A stretch of 64,000 nucleotides of DNA from Cyathus striatus (GCA_025738555.1 JAOVFP010000008.1:434001-498000); one strand, 5' to 3'. Numbered from the stretch's first letter, positions 11,720 to 23,252 are shown. Notes: generated from the letters alone by a model not told the origin. A program made the numbers and translations.

Positions 11720-12683
11720 AAGGTTGATTCAAACATATTGTATCTCAGTGTATAAAATGCACTGTAGTATCATAAAATATATAATAATACCAGAAGTCCA
11801 CTGGGCACATAAATGTATTTAATCTATAGTTTTAATAGTTTATGTTAGATCTCCTCAGTTGTAATATCACTCTTTCATGTATTGTTGCAAGTATCATGGA
11901 ATCCCAATACATTTATGAAATGATGAATAACTAGGGATTATACCTAAAATATCGAAAATTCAATAAGATAGTATATCATTCAACTTTATGTTGAATGTGA
12001 TATAATAACTTTTATCTCTCACTTAATTGCAGCTTTACTTGTAAATTATGAGTTGTGTCCTCTAACCCACAAAATCTTCATAAGAATATGAAGAATGCAA
12101 GATTATCTATACGAGCACACAGTAAATGAATTTGAATGTGTGTTGATCATGACAGTATGCCAGATAGACTCAATGATCGCACATCGCATACTTAGAACAA
12201 CATCTTAGGTACTTAAATATAATTATCTGAAGCAAAGTATTCAGCATCTTTCTTGGTATTCATTATACAATTTTACCTTCATACCTCATTGAGCTGAAAC
12301 AGCATTTTCAATAAAATAACTTAAGGTCAAAGTGAGAGCTAGCTTGAAATATGTGTTTCTAGACAAAATATGTTAGAGTATATCTGAAGATAGTTTTAAG
12401 GTGGACTGAAATGCGCTGTAAGACTACTCTAAAGTACATCAACCAGGCATGGGAAATGCGTGGGAAATACTGTTGATCAAAACATTTGATGAAAAAACAC
12501 AACTTCTAAGTCAATTTTCGACATATTATTGATATTAAAATGTTTAGAGACATGTATTTATACATTAGAACAGGAGTGTGCAGTGAAAATGCAGAAAATA
12601 GAAGAAATACCATTAACTACGGCAACTCTGTACTACGGCAACCAAACTGGAGTACAGCAATTAATTTCCCATTCAGAGCGGCA
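11720..12683. other. Intergenic, no gene seen
   Basis: Very AT-rich. A short frame at about 12530-12730 runs into the next transposon and shows no family motif. Nothing else is supported. Confidence 0.45.
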
Positions 12684-12685
12684 TA

Positions 12686-14163
12686 CAGTTTGCGACAGGC
12701 AAACCCCACCAATTTTATTACAATAGGAAAATGAATGTTTTAGGGAAAACTAATTACAGATTTGGATTCAGAAAGTCAAAATACATACAAAAACGATGTT
12801 TTTGAGAAATTCCCACGAGAAAATGGGTGTGCCAATTTTTTTGACAAAAAAATCAACATGTTACTAGGGTAATGCACAGGTAAGGCCAACTCTGAAGGCC
12901 TTATAGGTCTCATGGGACCTGAAACTAGTGTATATTGGGTGCATAACAGTATACCTTTTCCTAATTTTAAGTGCAAATTTTATTGCATGCACATTATGTA
13001 GTTATAAAAGAACAGAAAGTGATACAAGAGTGATATATTACACATATGTTTTACATTGTAGAGCAGGTGTTTTGCCTGCACTACAAAAATCGATATATTA
13101 CGATTTCAATTACATAATCAAGTGATGCACATGTCAACATGTTCGTTCACGTTGTTCATACTTTCTCTCACTTTCTCCGACACTCCTGTATCGCCAAGTC
13201 AATGCTGCTATTACTCAACAGGACTCAAGATTGTTAGTATCCTGCTTTACCCAGTCCCAATAAATACTGCAATTAGCGTTACTAAAGGCCGTGTCATTGC
13301 TCAAGTCTCCCTCCCCTAGTCTTTTCTTCATAATTTTCTTTCAATTCATTGATATGCTCTATGTTTCAAACCTTTCCTTTTTCTTCCAATAAATATACTA
13401 TGTATCTAATTCCTCCACATCAAGTGAAATTGGTCCCCCTTTCTTGAGACCTTAGAACACCCAAGGCTGAACAGATGTTCACCAACTCACTAATTAATTT
13501 CTTTGTTTAGGCCTCACCACATTCTTCACCTCTACAACATAATATTTGAAACAGTTCTGCATTGTTCAGAAGCTCTCTATGTATCTTTCTTTGTATTAGT
13601 CATCTCTACTGGATTCAATTCACAATGATATTTTGGCAGAAGCTTAAAAAGATGTTCTTCATTGGTGATTAATATTTAATTAGTTATAACTTGTGGCTTA
13701 GATACCCTAGTGATCACATTTTTAGTATTTGTACTGGGCTCTAAGCAGTAGTGAGGATAGTTCTGATTGCCGAAAATCAGTTCTTGATGAATTATCACAA
13801 AGTCAGCTGGTATTTCAGCTCTTTTCTTGGGTAAATCCTCAGTCATAGTGTTTAGAAAGACGATTTTTGACACCAATTAGGCGGTTCAGGGACTGATATT
13901 TTTACAGAATCATATCGCTATTGATGTAAGGATGCCAAAAACACATTTTTCATGAATTTTACTATTTTTTATGGCAGAGTGCCAAATTTTTGGGTCAAAA
14001 AATGAAAAAATCGGAAATTGAAAAATCGGCTCATGGAATCTTAATTAATACATCGTAACTACGCTATTCCGACGGTTTTCGGAGTCTAAAACTTATTTGT
14101 CATTGCTGAAAAAATCGCTCAAGTTCACTCAAAAAATTAGCAGGGTTTGCCTGTCACAAACTG
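12686..14163 (-). mobile_element. TIR transposon, TA target site, with transposase remnant
   Basis: The ends are inverted: CAGTTTGCGACAGGCAAACC on the left and the complement of CAGTTTGTGACAGGCAAACC on the right. Both are flanked by TA (12684-12685 and 14164-14165). On the minus strand near 13575-13650 the frame reads HLFKLLPKYHCELNPVEM, the hallmark of the same broad transposase group as the remnant at 1-3046. A weak preceding stretch (IPADFVIIHQELI, about 13770-13815) fits the region before it. The host element is about 1 kb once the nested LTR-like insertion (13057-13536) is removed, too short for an intact transposase, so it is an internally deleted copy. Confidence 0.8.
13057..13536 (+). 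mobile_element. LTR-like insertion, 480 bp, 4-bp TSD ACAT
   Basis: It starts TGTAGAGCAGG, ends CTCTACA and is flanked by ACAT at 13053-13056 and 13537-13540. It sits inside the TA transposon. Immediately inside the first end is a hairpin, GCAGG-tgttttg-CCTGC. The sequence is alignable, in reverse orientation, with the insertion at 31376-31931 (shared GAGGCCTAAACAAAG, GAAAGAAAAAGGAAAAG-like and AATGAATTGAAAGAAAAT stretches). TG...CA ends and a 4-bp TSD suggest a solo LTR; a MITE is possible. Confidence 0.8.
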
Positions 14164-14179
14164 TACTACTGCATGTCCT

Positions 14180-14665
14180 CATTGTCTATCTGAGTAGCAT
14201 ATACATTCAAGTACACACTCAAGTTAATTGAGTTTGAGTGTGAGTGTGATAAGTATTCCTTTTCACATTCATGCATATTTATCATAACTTATGCATGAGT
14301 GTGACCACGAACAAATATCATATTCAAGTTACTAAGCTGCTGTAAACTTGAGGATGAGTGTGAATTTTTGAGCATATCAGTAATCTATTTGCGCTCACAG
14401 TATATCTATATATTTCGATCCATGCTCACATTTATTGTAGTTTGAATGTGAGCGCAAAATGCTTTTTTTACATGTTGAAAACACTGCTAACCATAATTTG
14501 AGCGTAAGTGTGATGAGGTTCCCATTAACATTCACACATTTTTACTATGAACTTGTATGTGAGTGTTATACTCATTATTATCATTGACTTATGAGTATTT
14601 GGGCATGCGTGTGATAGAAATTTTTATTCACGCTCAATCATGCTTGCTGTTGTGCATGCAAGGTA
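14180..14665. repeat. GTGTGAG-rich interspersed repeat cluster
   Basis: About 450 bp of short repeats of the form GAGTGTGAG / CTCACACTC in both orientations, ending near GTGCATGCAAGGTAAAAAC. The larger 54144-55478 element has the same style of repeat and ends in GTGCACGG followed by TAAAAAC. This is probably a shorter relative of that element. I could not fix its left end. No coding sequence. Confidence 0.5.
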
Positions 14666-15668
14666 AAAACAGTTGTAGGCCAGCTATATATATCATATGG
14701 TAAGTATTATTAGTATTGTTGTATTCATAAATATCTGATTACAAAGTATAGTAGAAGATAGTAGGACCCTCAAAAATCCCAGTGGAATGTACATGTCAGA
14801 TGAGGGGGGTGGGGTGGGGGGGTTTCCGGATGGGGTTTCGGAATATTTGTCTGGAAAACATCTAAGTCTGCCCCCAAAGCCACAAATATATCCAGATTTC
14901 GCATTCTGCATTCAAAATTCGTTGACTTTCTCAAAATACTTCATTATTTCAAACACATTGAGCTCTCAGCCTCCTGTGTGTTGTATCATGGAGTAGATAC
15001 TATGTACATAAATTCATGACATTCTAATCTTCCTGATACAAATCTTAGTTTTTTTAAGAGTCAAAATCTAAATGCTATGCTGTGAATATGGCATTTAGTT
15101 GGTTACAGTTGACCATAGCCATACACTCTTTATCCAACACTACCTCGCACTATCAGCATGTTCATGGTTTTCATCTAAAAAAGTCTAGTATGTATGGCCT
15201 TAGATCTCACTTAAGCAACCCTGAGTAGACTAAGCGAAACTGAAGAACCTAGAAGCTGCAGTGCCGGATGCCGGAGTTCAATTATATTTGATGTGTTTGA
15301 GTGTGGTCATTAGTCTTTGACTCACGCTTTAAGTTTCTTTAGAGTAGTAATCATGTAAGTAGTATTAGCCTATATTAATATTGAAGTTCCAATTGTCGTA
15401 ATGTATTGTATATCTCTGTTTGTGTGTCTATGTATCTATTGAGTGGGGGGGTATTTCTATTAGTATTGCTAGCCAGGTGTGGGTGAGGTTGTGCACAAAG
15501 TGCATGTCTCCCAACTTGAAACACTTTGCCTCTAGGGGGGGCCGAGATGAGCACCAACACCTGCTTGTTAGTCTTGATGCATTGAGTGAGTCTTGTCTCC
15601 CACATCTTAGGAAAGACTGCTGTGCTTACCACATTAGGATGCTCTGCCTCTTGCTTGCGTGATTATGG
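14666..15668. other. No gene seen; flank of the DIRS-like element
   Basis: Contains a G-rich patch (about 14805-14840). The sequence up to 15668 probably includes the 3' terminal region of the DIRS-like element, but I could not identify its terminal repeats. No coding frame is supported. Confidence 0.4.
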
Positions 15669-16812
15669 TCAACCTTTGTTTGGTTCTGCTTCGACAGTAT
15701 GACCGATGAATTCCGAGTAGATTTCTGGAGCCGCTTGAATGTATGGGGCTGCAACCTGCACATGTTTCCTCAAATAAAGCTGAAAGGCGTCACTTGACCA
15801 GTGCTCTTTGGTTTTCATTACATCGAATGGCATTCCCCTCAGTAGGTATTCCAATGTGGATCCTATCCGAATGCTGTGTCCCTGGATCGACTTCAATCTG
15901 GCTGTTTTGGAGGTGTCTCCTATCCATTTTAGAAATGTACTCCTGGTGAGCGATCTGTACTCTCTTTTTTTATCTTGATATGTGAATGGGTGGGCCTCTG
16001 GGGGGGGGGTTGTTGTTTAGTCATAGGTGCTGTCCCATTGTGGCTTCTGGGTCTGTTGGGCCATTTTGTCATGCCCAAAACACATCTTCTTCATTGGGTG
16101 CTACCTTAGTCCTAGGAAGCCTCAGGTTAGTTACTTCTCGCCCTTCCCAGTCCTGTGTTTTTGACAGGTGGTAGGTCGTTATATGCTGTTGCAGGTCTAC
16201 TCTGTTGCTAATGCACTCCATCGTGAATTCTCCCAGCTGGGCTGTCGCGTAAAAGCATGTTGCTAGGCATGCATATACTGCTGCATCCAATGGTTCATGC
16301 AAGTTTAGCTGGTCCTTTACTTTCGTGATGTATCCGACTGCAAGTAGCTCTCTCTTGCTCTTTTTTGAAGATGCTGGTGTTAACTTGTCTGCTCCAGTGA
16401 GTAGAGTGTCTATTTCTAGTTGGTTGACCTCGTACTTCATACCATGTAGTATGTGCCATGCCCTGATGCCATGAACATAATTTCTTATCGTCTTTCCAGA
16501 ATAGCTATTCGCTATGTGCACTATGAATGCTGCTAGCACCCCTTGTTTCACTGGTGCTCTATCTTCTTCTGAAATTTGTCTCTTGTCACAAAACACATGA
16601 AATGCCAGCAGGCCACTGGCATATGCCATCTTTGTTGACTCTTCCAATGACAACACCAACACCTCCTCTATTCTCTTCCGATCTTCCTCTCCCAGTCCCA
16701 GCTCTGTGCTTGGTCTGGTGTATATCGGTTTCCATTTCATCAACCTGTCTTTGGCTAAACATTGCGGTCTTAAGTGGGATGCTGCTGGTGTTAGGAGTAC
16801 CAGGTAAGGCAT
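15669..16812 (-). pseudogene. Tyrosine recombinase of the DIRS-like element
   Basis: The N-terminal part (16812-16069) has the core-binding domain and LDAAVYACLATCFYATAQLGEF, where relatives as I recall them have Arg (AR.GEF) as the first catalytic Arg; here it is Gln. It ends ...EEDVFWA-stop. The C-terminal part (15896-15669) has GHSIRIGSTLEYLLRG, giving the His-x-x-Arg pair, and AFQLYLRKH with the catalytic Tyr. Between them the frame shifts at a run of ten C on the coding strand (about 16000-16012) after stops at FWA and GQHL. So the R-HxxR-Y set is partly kept, but the gene is broken by at least two stops and one frameshift. Confidence 0.88.
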
Positions 16813-17071
16813 TGGCCATTGTGTTCATGTCAGGCACTCATTTCACACTGGTAGCTGACTCACTTCCACTCTACCTCCTCTTCTCTCTGCTACCCCTCGT
16901 TGACTGCCCCTACTCTGGTGTAGTCCACTCCACTGCCCACATTTTGTCTTGTCTTTGGTATCCCCCATCTTCTCTCTTCCTATGTTTGTCACTGCTGTGT
17001 TGCTGTTTGCATAGGGGTGTCCACTTGGGCCATGACTTGACTTCTGGGTTGTCAAAGTTGACGACATATGC

Positions 17072-17520
17072 TCATAGTATGATTGGGATTGGGATTTCGG
17101 GTAGTAGTAGGTCGGTTGTTGGGTATATTCCTCTTGACGGGTCATCTGCCAGGTTCTCCTTACTTGGTATGTATTGGGTGTGCATTGTGATGCCCTGCTC
17201 TCCACATATTTCATGGATCCTCCTAAATACTTCATTGACTCTCCACCCTCTACTCCTTCCAGTCCACAACCCTTCCACCACCCATTGGTTATCACCATTG
17301 ACCCAGAAGTGGTTTTTGTCCCTATTCTTGTTTTTGTTTTGGACAATTGCATGTACGAGGAGTTCAAACCCCACTGCCTCTGCCCATATGATGTCTCATC
17401 CATCCGTGTTCCAACCTGCTCGCAATCTCCATGCTCTCCAATGCTTCCCCACCATGATTCCAATTCCCCATGCTAAGCTGGCATCCGAGTACGCCTTAAT
17501 GTCGAGGACAGTGGCTGGTA
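17072..17520 (-). pseudogene. RNase H domain of the DIRS-like element
   Basis: On the minus strand I see AYSDASLAWGIGI (first Asp), GWNTDG-stop-DIIWAEAVGFELL (Glu in WAEA), VNGDNQWVVEG (second Asp) and HTQYIPSKENLADDPSRG, a C-terminal signature of RNase H in DIRS and Ty3-like elements. The metal-binding acidic residues are all visible. A TGA interrupts the segment before DIIWAEA, where relatives have Arg or similar. It degrades the RNA of the RNA-DNA hybrid during replication. It sits between reverse transcriptase and recombinase, as expected. Confidence 0.85.
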
Positions 17521-18480
17521 TTGGGATATTTCTGGAAAGGACTGGCTATTCAAGTACCCATTCCCACCATAGTATGTCCTGGTCTGTGTGTCTTGGTGGG
17601 TGGTGTGTAATGAAAGGACAATTGGCATATGTCCCCAGCATGGTCTCCAACTTGGTGAGGTATGCTCATCCTTTTGGAATAATGAGTGCAGTGTGTAATA
17701 ACTTTCCATATAGTTTCTGCACCTGTTCAAGGTTGTGTTGCTCTCTCTCCTTCCACTCTTTAATCACTTGTAGGTATTTTTTTCATTTTGCATCCAATAG
17801 TGATACCATTTTGTTATCCAGATCCCAACTAAAGCCCAAGAATGGAACCACTGATTGAAATAAGACCATTTTCGATTTCTCCCACATGATGCCCAACTTT
17901 TCTGACAGTTCTTTGATGTCATCATCATTATAACAGTATGGTTCCACTTCTTCACTTGTTCCCCTCTTCTCAAATGCAAGGTCTTTGAATTCTGCAGACA
18001 TATCTTCATCATATTCTTCTGCCCTACCACCTGGTGCTGGCTTTCCTTTGTACCATAGGTGACATCACTCATGTATTTTTTCTCTGTTTTCTGTGATCTC
18101 TCTTCCCCACTGTTTCTGCTTTCAGTTGTACTCATCAAGGTATTTTCGCAGTATCCAAATGAAGAAAAATGGTTGTCCACCCACTTGGATACAGGTCCCA
18201 TTCCCTTGTTCCTGACAATCTCCAGTGCTGTATCCACCACTCCTCCAAAGGCTCCTCCTGCTGATGACATTCTGAAATTGTCACTGGTATTGATGGCAGG
18301 GCTATCCTCCTCTTTGAGTTTAACCACCAACCCTGGTCATTGATCTAGGTGTGCTGGTATGGTTCTGTATGGTTCTGTAACATCCTGGATTGATGCTTGG
18401 GATCCTTTTGGTAGTCTCACCACCAATAAGCATATTGTTGAGAAGGTTCCCTATGTGCATGGGAAATCTTCTGCTTTGAT
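17521..18480 (-). pseudogene. Reverse transcriptase of the DIRS-like element
   Basis: Minus strand. The palm reads PGLVVKLKEEDSPAINTSDN and SSAGGAFGGVVDTALEI, then GMGPVSKWVDNHF, thumb VVPFLGFSWDLDNKMVSLLD (17860-17790), and connection-like sequence to 17520. The active-site motif, expected as WVDD in this group, is WVDN. The Trp expected before PGLVV is a TGA stop. Frames must be changed between palm and thumb. Length and order are normal for the family. Loss of the second catalytic Asp and the stop mean no activity. Confidence 0.82.
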
Positions 18481-18569
18481 CTGACTGTTGATGGACTCCA
18501 CCTCTTCAACTGGCTTTTGTGGGTATGAAAAGTTGTGTATGGCCTGGTATTTTCCTGGCTTCTCTGCTT

Positions 18570-19435
18570 TCAGTATGAGGGATAATGGTGAAGTTTGGAA
18601 TGGGCCAATGAGGCACTCCAGATATCTTTCACTTCGGAATTCTTTTCTGGTGATCTCTTCATATGTGTCTTTGTATTGTTGAATGGATTTGTGGTTTGGT
18701 GGTGTGAATGTTCTGGTGATGGTTGGGATGCCCAGCTGAAAACCCTCTCATAGTCCTTTGACCACTGTCTGGTGCTTCTTTTCCAGCCCCAGAGTGTGTA
18801 ATTCCTTTTCCCACTCTTCCACCTTGTATGGTGTGAGTGGTTTATGTTTTCTCTCTTTGAGGACATTCTTGAGCCCCATGGTCTGTGTTTCCGCAACCTG
18901 AGCAGTGATGTTTCTTTGGGTGGGCTGTGCTTTGGCATCCCCCTGGTAATTGCCACTGGAAGCATAATCCCTCTCCATTTGGCTTTGTGATTTTCCTGTC
19001 TTTGCTTTGTATTGCCCATGTTCTGTTGGATCCATTCCAGATCTCTTTTTTGCTGCATCTTGCATAGTCATGTTTCTGGTGACCCAAGCAAATGGCACAT
19101 ATGGAGTTGCCTTGTCGTCCTGCTGTGCCTTGTTGAAAAAACCTTTGCCCTCTTCTGTGTTCCTCTCTGCTTGGGGATCGTGATGTACTACATCTCCACT
19201 GTTGTCTTTGGCCTGAGGTTATTCTTGCCCTTTTGGGGAAGGGCGACCTTGACCGCTCTCTCCCTTTCTGCTTTCTGGGCATATCCAATTGCAATTGGGC
19301 TGCTCTGCATGCCATGTCATTTATCTGTTTGTGTGTTGTTGGTTTTGGGAAGTGCCATGTCCATGTTAATATTATATTCACCCATGTAATCTGCAAAAAC
19401 CCCATTGGTGTTATGCCATATCCACATTGACACAA
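18570..19435 (-). pseudogene. Gag-like region with CCHC zinc knuckle
   Basis: In the frame 19435-18842 the segment FQWQLPGGCQSTAHPKKHHC is followed by SGCGNTDHGAQECPQ. The two together contain C-x2-C-x4-H-x4-C exactly, a retroviral-type zinc knuckle that binds nucleic acid. Upstream is a basic, Gln/Arg-rich stretch. Frame changes at about 18840 separate it from the reverse transcriptase. No clear start codon belongs to this part; it was probably continuous with the upstream coiled-coil region. Confidence 0.78.
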
Positions 19436-19545
19436 AGGCCATGTTCACATTAGTGTGGAGCCATAGTTATGGGGCACAAAACCACATCCGCATTATCCAC
19501 ATAATGTTTGCAGTGGGGTGTCCAGATTAGTGATTTGTTGTTATG

Positions 19546-20549
19546 TTATTTCAGAACCAAGGAATTCGTCAGCCTCTTCCTGTGAACCTGGAAGTGCAGA
19601 CTACTGACCTCACATATGCTTTCTGTTCCTTTTCTTATCATGATTTCTTGCTGGATGTTCTTCAGCAATGTATTATTGATAATCACTAAGTTCATCCCTT
19701 CTCTGCTCAGCTGCAAGTCATGCCATTCTCTTCTTGCCTGCGCCTGGTACTCTACTATCGCCTTGTCACCAAAGGGTTCTTCTCTCATTTGGTGTTCATC
19801 TAGCCCTGAGTAGAAGTCTGAGAAGGAATTCACCACCTCCCGGTCCCAAATTGCTTCACCTGCTTCCATCATGATGCATAACAATGTGTGTTGGGCTTGG
19901 CTTACCTCACCCCATGACAGTTGTTCATCTGTTCGGACCTCTTTCAGTGGTTTTACTGCAGCAATGGTCTGGAGGGCTATCTGGCCATTCTCGTTTGTAA
20001 TGCCTAGGGTTTCCGTCATGCTTTCTCTGCTCCTTCTGCAGCACACATACAGCCTTGTTTCATGAAATAATCCATCTTGACATATGCACCAGCCTGTATC
20101 TTGTTTATTGCATACTGGGATGGCCTGTATGCTGAGATCGTGGCGATTCCTCTTTCTGCATCATGGACTATCGGCTTTCTCTTCTTTGTCTGTATACTTG
20201 CTGCTCCTCCTCACTCGCCCCCTACCTTGCTGTCAGCCTGCTGCTCATTTTGCTCTTCCTGTTGCCTTTTCCCATTCCTTCCTTGCCCCCTTTCTTCCTC
20301 GTCTAAACGCTGCTGTTCTTCGTCCCTCTGCCATTCTCTTTCATCTGCGCATTCCTGTGCTTCCCAAGCTTCTATCCTATTCTGCTGTGCTACCTGCCAC
20401 ATCCCCTCTAGTTGTTGAACTATTTGTTCTTCAGTTGCTCCTTGTTGGTCTGGAACAGCCATTAGTGCCTCTCGAACTGCCTGGAATGCATCATCCTGGT
20501 AGTCAGGACACGTATCCTCTGCTGGGTTTCTTGTAAGCCTAACCATCAC
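19546..20549 (-). pseudogene. Gag-like N-terminal coiled-coil region of the DIRS-like element
   Basis: Two open stretches, 20549-20211 and 20046-19546. The first is very rich in Glu, Gln and Arg (DEREWQRDEEQQRLDEEERG), predicting a coiled coil, and resembles the start of the first ORF in Agaricomycete DIRS-like elements. The second contains SLHFQVHRKRLTNSLVLK near its end and looks like ordinary soluble protein. A frameshift lies between them (about 20050-20210). The true start codon is not resolved. Confidence 0.65.
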
Positions 20550-21496
20550 TTTGTAAAATATTCCTTGTTGCTCTTTGCTACAACCTGTGTATTTTATTTC
20601 GTTTTAATCTGGTTTTCGTTGTACAATGAACTTTGACGAATGTCTAGTGCGAGTAGGCCTTCAGTTGCAGTGGGGATGGTGGCACGAAGGAAAAAAGGTC
20701 ACGTGTCACCTTCCCGCTGGTGTCGAAGACTTCTGTCTCCCTCTCGGTTCCCTCCAAGTCAGACTACCAACTTTCCATACTTATGCAATCCTCACAGGCG
20801 GCTGACGCCGGCGGCAGTGAACTAGGGTATGTATCGACCCAGTTCCTCTACACTTAGAATCTAATTCAGTTTCTATTGAGTGTTGTAGGTCTTAGCTAGG
20901 CTAGACCACTCATCACACAATATTCCAGGGAGAAAATAGGAAGCAGCTCCATTCCTTTTCCTCCCGCGTCGAGTAGGTACCGGCAAGCGTTCAGACTCGT
21001 CACTGACAGTTTCCTCGTCTTTTTGTTAGTTTGTCTCGCTTGTGGCCTTTTTACGTCACCCACCGTCCCTACCCACTGTCTCTCTACCTATAATCTCTTT
21101 CTTATATATTTATTTTCCCTATGCCTCCTATGTTTTTCAGCGTACTATCTTTTCTCGTTACGTGTACTTCTGTCTTTCTTCGCGTCTGCTCCCTCGTTAC
21201 GTGCGCAATCAATCCATTCTTTTGCGGTGTCGAGACACATCACGGCGCTAACGGATGCTGTCTCCTGCGAGAGTGGTTTCAATTGGAATTATAACTCCAA
21301 GTCAAGATATTCAGTATTTAAATAGACGCCGATGAATCATAATCAATAATTTAGTCAGGTGACCCCGAATGGAAGCATTTATTAATCACTTCAAATTCCA
21401 ATTACAAGTACTGCCTTTCCGCTCAGCTGCTCAATGTCAATGCTCTGATTCAACCCAAACTCTCTACCACCCAGTCTTGAACAACACCACAACCAA
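20550..21496. promoter_or_regulatory. Upstream region of WAGDR copy A; outer DIRS flank
   Basis: No gene is supported. The right part contains two blocks repeated near copy B: 21170-21300 matches 32225-32335, and 21345-21496 matches 29468-29500 plus 30575-30648. Just before the ATG at 21497 is a pyrimidine-rich stretch and CAACACCACAACCAA, a normal fungal start context. The blocks mark the extent of the duplicated unit. Confidence 0.5.
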
Positions 21497-22222
21497 ATGG
21501 GTCAATACTGGTGCTTATACAACCTAAGCTTCTACGACGGCAGCCTAAAACTAGGAGAATGGTTCTTTGGCCCCGAACCAACCCGACTCCTCACCATGCT
21601 CAGCCCTAATAGGGGACCCCGAAATTGGGCAGGGGATCGCATCATCTGCCTAGGCGATTACTCCCGAATCAACGACATCCCAACGGGATTGTTTACCGAA
21701 CAAGAGCTTATATCGCTTGGCTTTGAGAAAAAGTTCTTCACACTGGATAAGAATGAGGATGAATATGATGAAGAGCTTGATATACAATCGAATTTGGAAA
21801 AGACGTTCAGGGAGGCATCGTTAATAGATACAAAAGTCTACAATTTTCCCGGATACATCCTCCGAAATCTGTCGAAGAAGGTGTATGTTCGGGAATCGAA
21901 CCCACCATGGACTATCAAGGGAAACTGCACTTTTGGCCAAATGCTCTTTGCACGTATATGCTGGTCGTTGGATGAATCTGCGAATATGGCTATGCCTGAT
22001 GGTGTCCCGGAGATAACAAGGGGCCTATGGGCCGGGGATCGGTTCGATATTGTTTCTCTTGATGATGCGGAGGAGTTCGTGCAAGGGGACGGATGGGAGG
22101 ATGTTACGGAGCAGTTGAAGAGAGATGTTGAAGCGATATTTGCCGAAAATAACATGTTTGAGAGTGAAGCTCCGGAAGTTCCCATGTGGCTAAACGGTGG
22201 ACGTCCTTGGGACGGTCGATAA
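21497..22222 (+). CDS. Uncharacterised WAGDR-family protein, copy A (241 aa)
   Basis: Single-exon gene starting MGQYWCLYNL. Motifs in order: LKLGEWFFG (residues about 19-27), NWAGDRIICLGD (about 43-54), an acidic linker (DKNEDEYDEELD), ILRNLSKKVYV, FGQMLFARICWS, ITRGLWAGDRFDIVSLDD, DGWEDVTEQLKRDVEA, and a Glu-rich tail. WAGDR occurs twice, so the protein may be an internal two-part repeat. No signal peptide or membrane helix is visible, so it is probably cytosolic or nuclear. Similar proteins starting MGQYW are, from memory, common as hypothetical proteins in Agaricomycetes; I know no function. Compared with copy B it lacks six codons (DQRETI) after YNL, an 18-bp in-frame difference. It sits in a cluster of four copies. 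Confidence 0.85.
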   Translation: MGQYWCLYNLSFYDGSLKLGEWFFGPEPTRLLTMLSPNRGPRNWAGDRIICLGDYSRINDIPTGLFTEQELISLGFEKKFFTLDKNEDEYDEELDIQSNLEKTFREASLIDTKVYNFPGYILRNLSKKVYVRESNPPWTIKGNCTFGQMLFARICWSLDESANMAMPDGVPEITRGLWAGDRFDIVSLDDAEEFVQGDGWEDVTEQLKRDVEAIFAENNMFESEAPEVPMWLNGGRPWDGR

Positions 22223-22500
22223 GATTTGTAAAATAAAATGAGGTTTTGATAGTATAATTGAATGCTGCGGCGAGTCGAGCACATGTCACTAATAGATGGA
22301 ATAGTTTAGAGGCAGAAAGTAATATATCTTCGATCGTTGAAACCACCTTGACCTATTGCAAGAGAATGCACACTGTACCACTCGGTGAAAATGTCTGAAT
22401 CGCGCGTGTCGGCGTATAACTCGCAAGCAAGCAATGATATAACGAGACGGAAACTTGCTGGCTTAATCAGATAAAACAGTGGGACTATCGTCATATTTAC
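22204..22500 (+). repeat. 3' flank of WAGDR copy A, duplicated behind copy B
   Basis: This segment is nearly repeated at 31932-32225 in the same orientation (for example AAATAAAATGAGGTTTTGAT and GAATCGCGCGTGTCGGCGTA in both). It marks the downstream part of the duplicated gene unit. No coding function is seen. Confidence 0.85.
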
Positions 22501-22589
22501 TGAGACGCTAAAATATGTGCATGTTAAGTGATGTGTATTGGTAACTTTGCTCGATGTTAACTACCATGAAGAGCACTTTATTTCTTCTA

Positions 22590-23252
22590 TTAGATTTCTC
22601 TCACGGACTCTTTAAACTTGAGGAATGGTTCTTTAGCAATGATCCAACAAGCATTCTCACTACACTTCGCTCAGGGGGAAATCTACCCACAGCGGGGCCG
22701 GAGATCGAATAATATGTTTAAGAAGCTATGCAGAAGAACTTCCTAAGAGCGTTCTGACAAACGAAGAGCTTGCAGAGCTCAATGCCAAAGGACATTCGTT
22801 GGCCATTAAAATTGCTGAAGAGGATAAGACAGATGAAATCTACCCAGTTCCTTTACAAGAAGTTCTCGACTCAATGTATACTGAGGTTAAAGTCCCTGAG
22901 GAGGAAAATTTTGATTACTCTAAATAGATCCTGAGAAACCTATCGAAGAAGGAGTACATTCAAGGAGACAATCCCCCACGGCATATTACTAAGTGGTGCC
23001 GCAATTTATTTGGCCAGACCCTCTTTTCTCGGATTTTTTGGTCTGATGATCCATCTGCAGCTATCCTACGCCATAAAGGTGTTCTAGCTATCACCCGTGG
23101 CAAGTGGGCTGGAGATAGATTCGATATCATTCTCCGTGAATCTGTTAAAGATGAACTGCTGGCAAATGATGGATGGAAAGACGTTACAGGGGAAATAAAA
23201 GGTCAGTCGGAGAAAAAATGCAATGAAAACGGTTATTACTATAGTGACTAGT
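22590..23252 (+). pseudogene. WAGDR-family copy C, decayed
   Basis: Aligned pieces in order: LFKLEEWFFSNDPTSILTTL, then after a frameshift NEELAELNAKGHS and EEENFDYSK-stop, then ILRNLSKKEYIQGDNPP, NLFGQTLFSRIFWSDDPS, AITRGKWAGDRFDII and NDGWKDVTGEI. The N-terminal MGQYW part is missing or unrecognisable. At least one frameshift (near 22700) and one in-frame TAG (near 22925) break it. It is more diverged from A and B than they are from each other, so it is an older duplicate. Confidence 0.8.

Larger units (their letters stand above)
15669..20549 (-). mobile_element. DIRS-like tyrosine-recombinase retrotransposon, decayed
   Basis: Reading the minus strand from 20549 to 15669, the order is: charged coiled-coil Gag-like N-terminus, CCHC zinc knuckle, reverse transcriptase, RNase H, tyrosine recombinase. 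This order and the use of a tyrosine recombinase instead of a DDE integrase define DIRS-type elements, which replicate through RNA and insert by site-specific strand exchange without target duplications. Every domain carries stops or frameshifts, so the copy is dead. The terminal repeats were not found by eye, so the true ends may lie up to a few hundred bases outside these limits. The long plus-strand open frame over 16527-17858 is the antisense shadow. Confidence 0.88.

Noticed and set aside
16527..17858. 443-codon plus-strand open frame, the longest on that strand
   Set aside because: It is antisense to the RNase H and recombinase parts of the DIRS-like element, has no domain, and its composition follows from the other strand.
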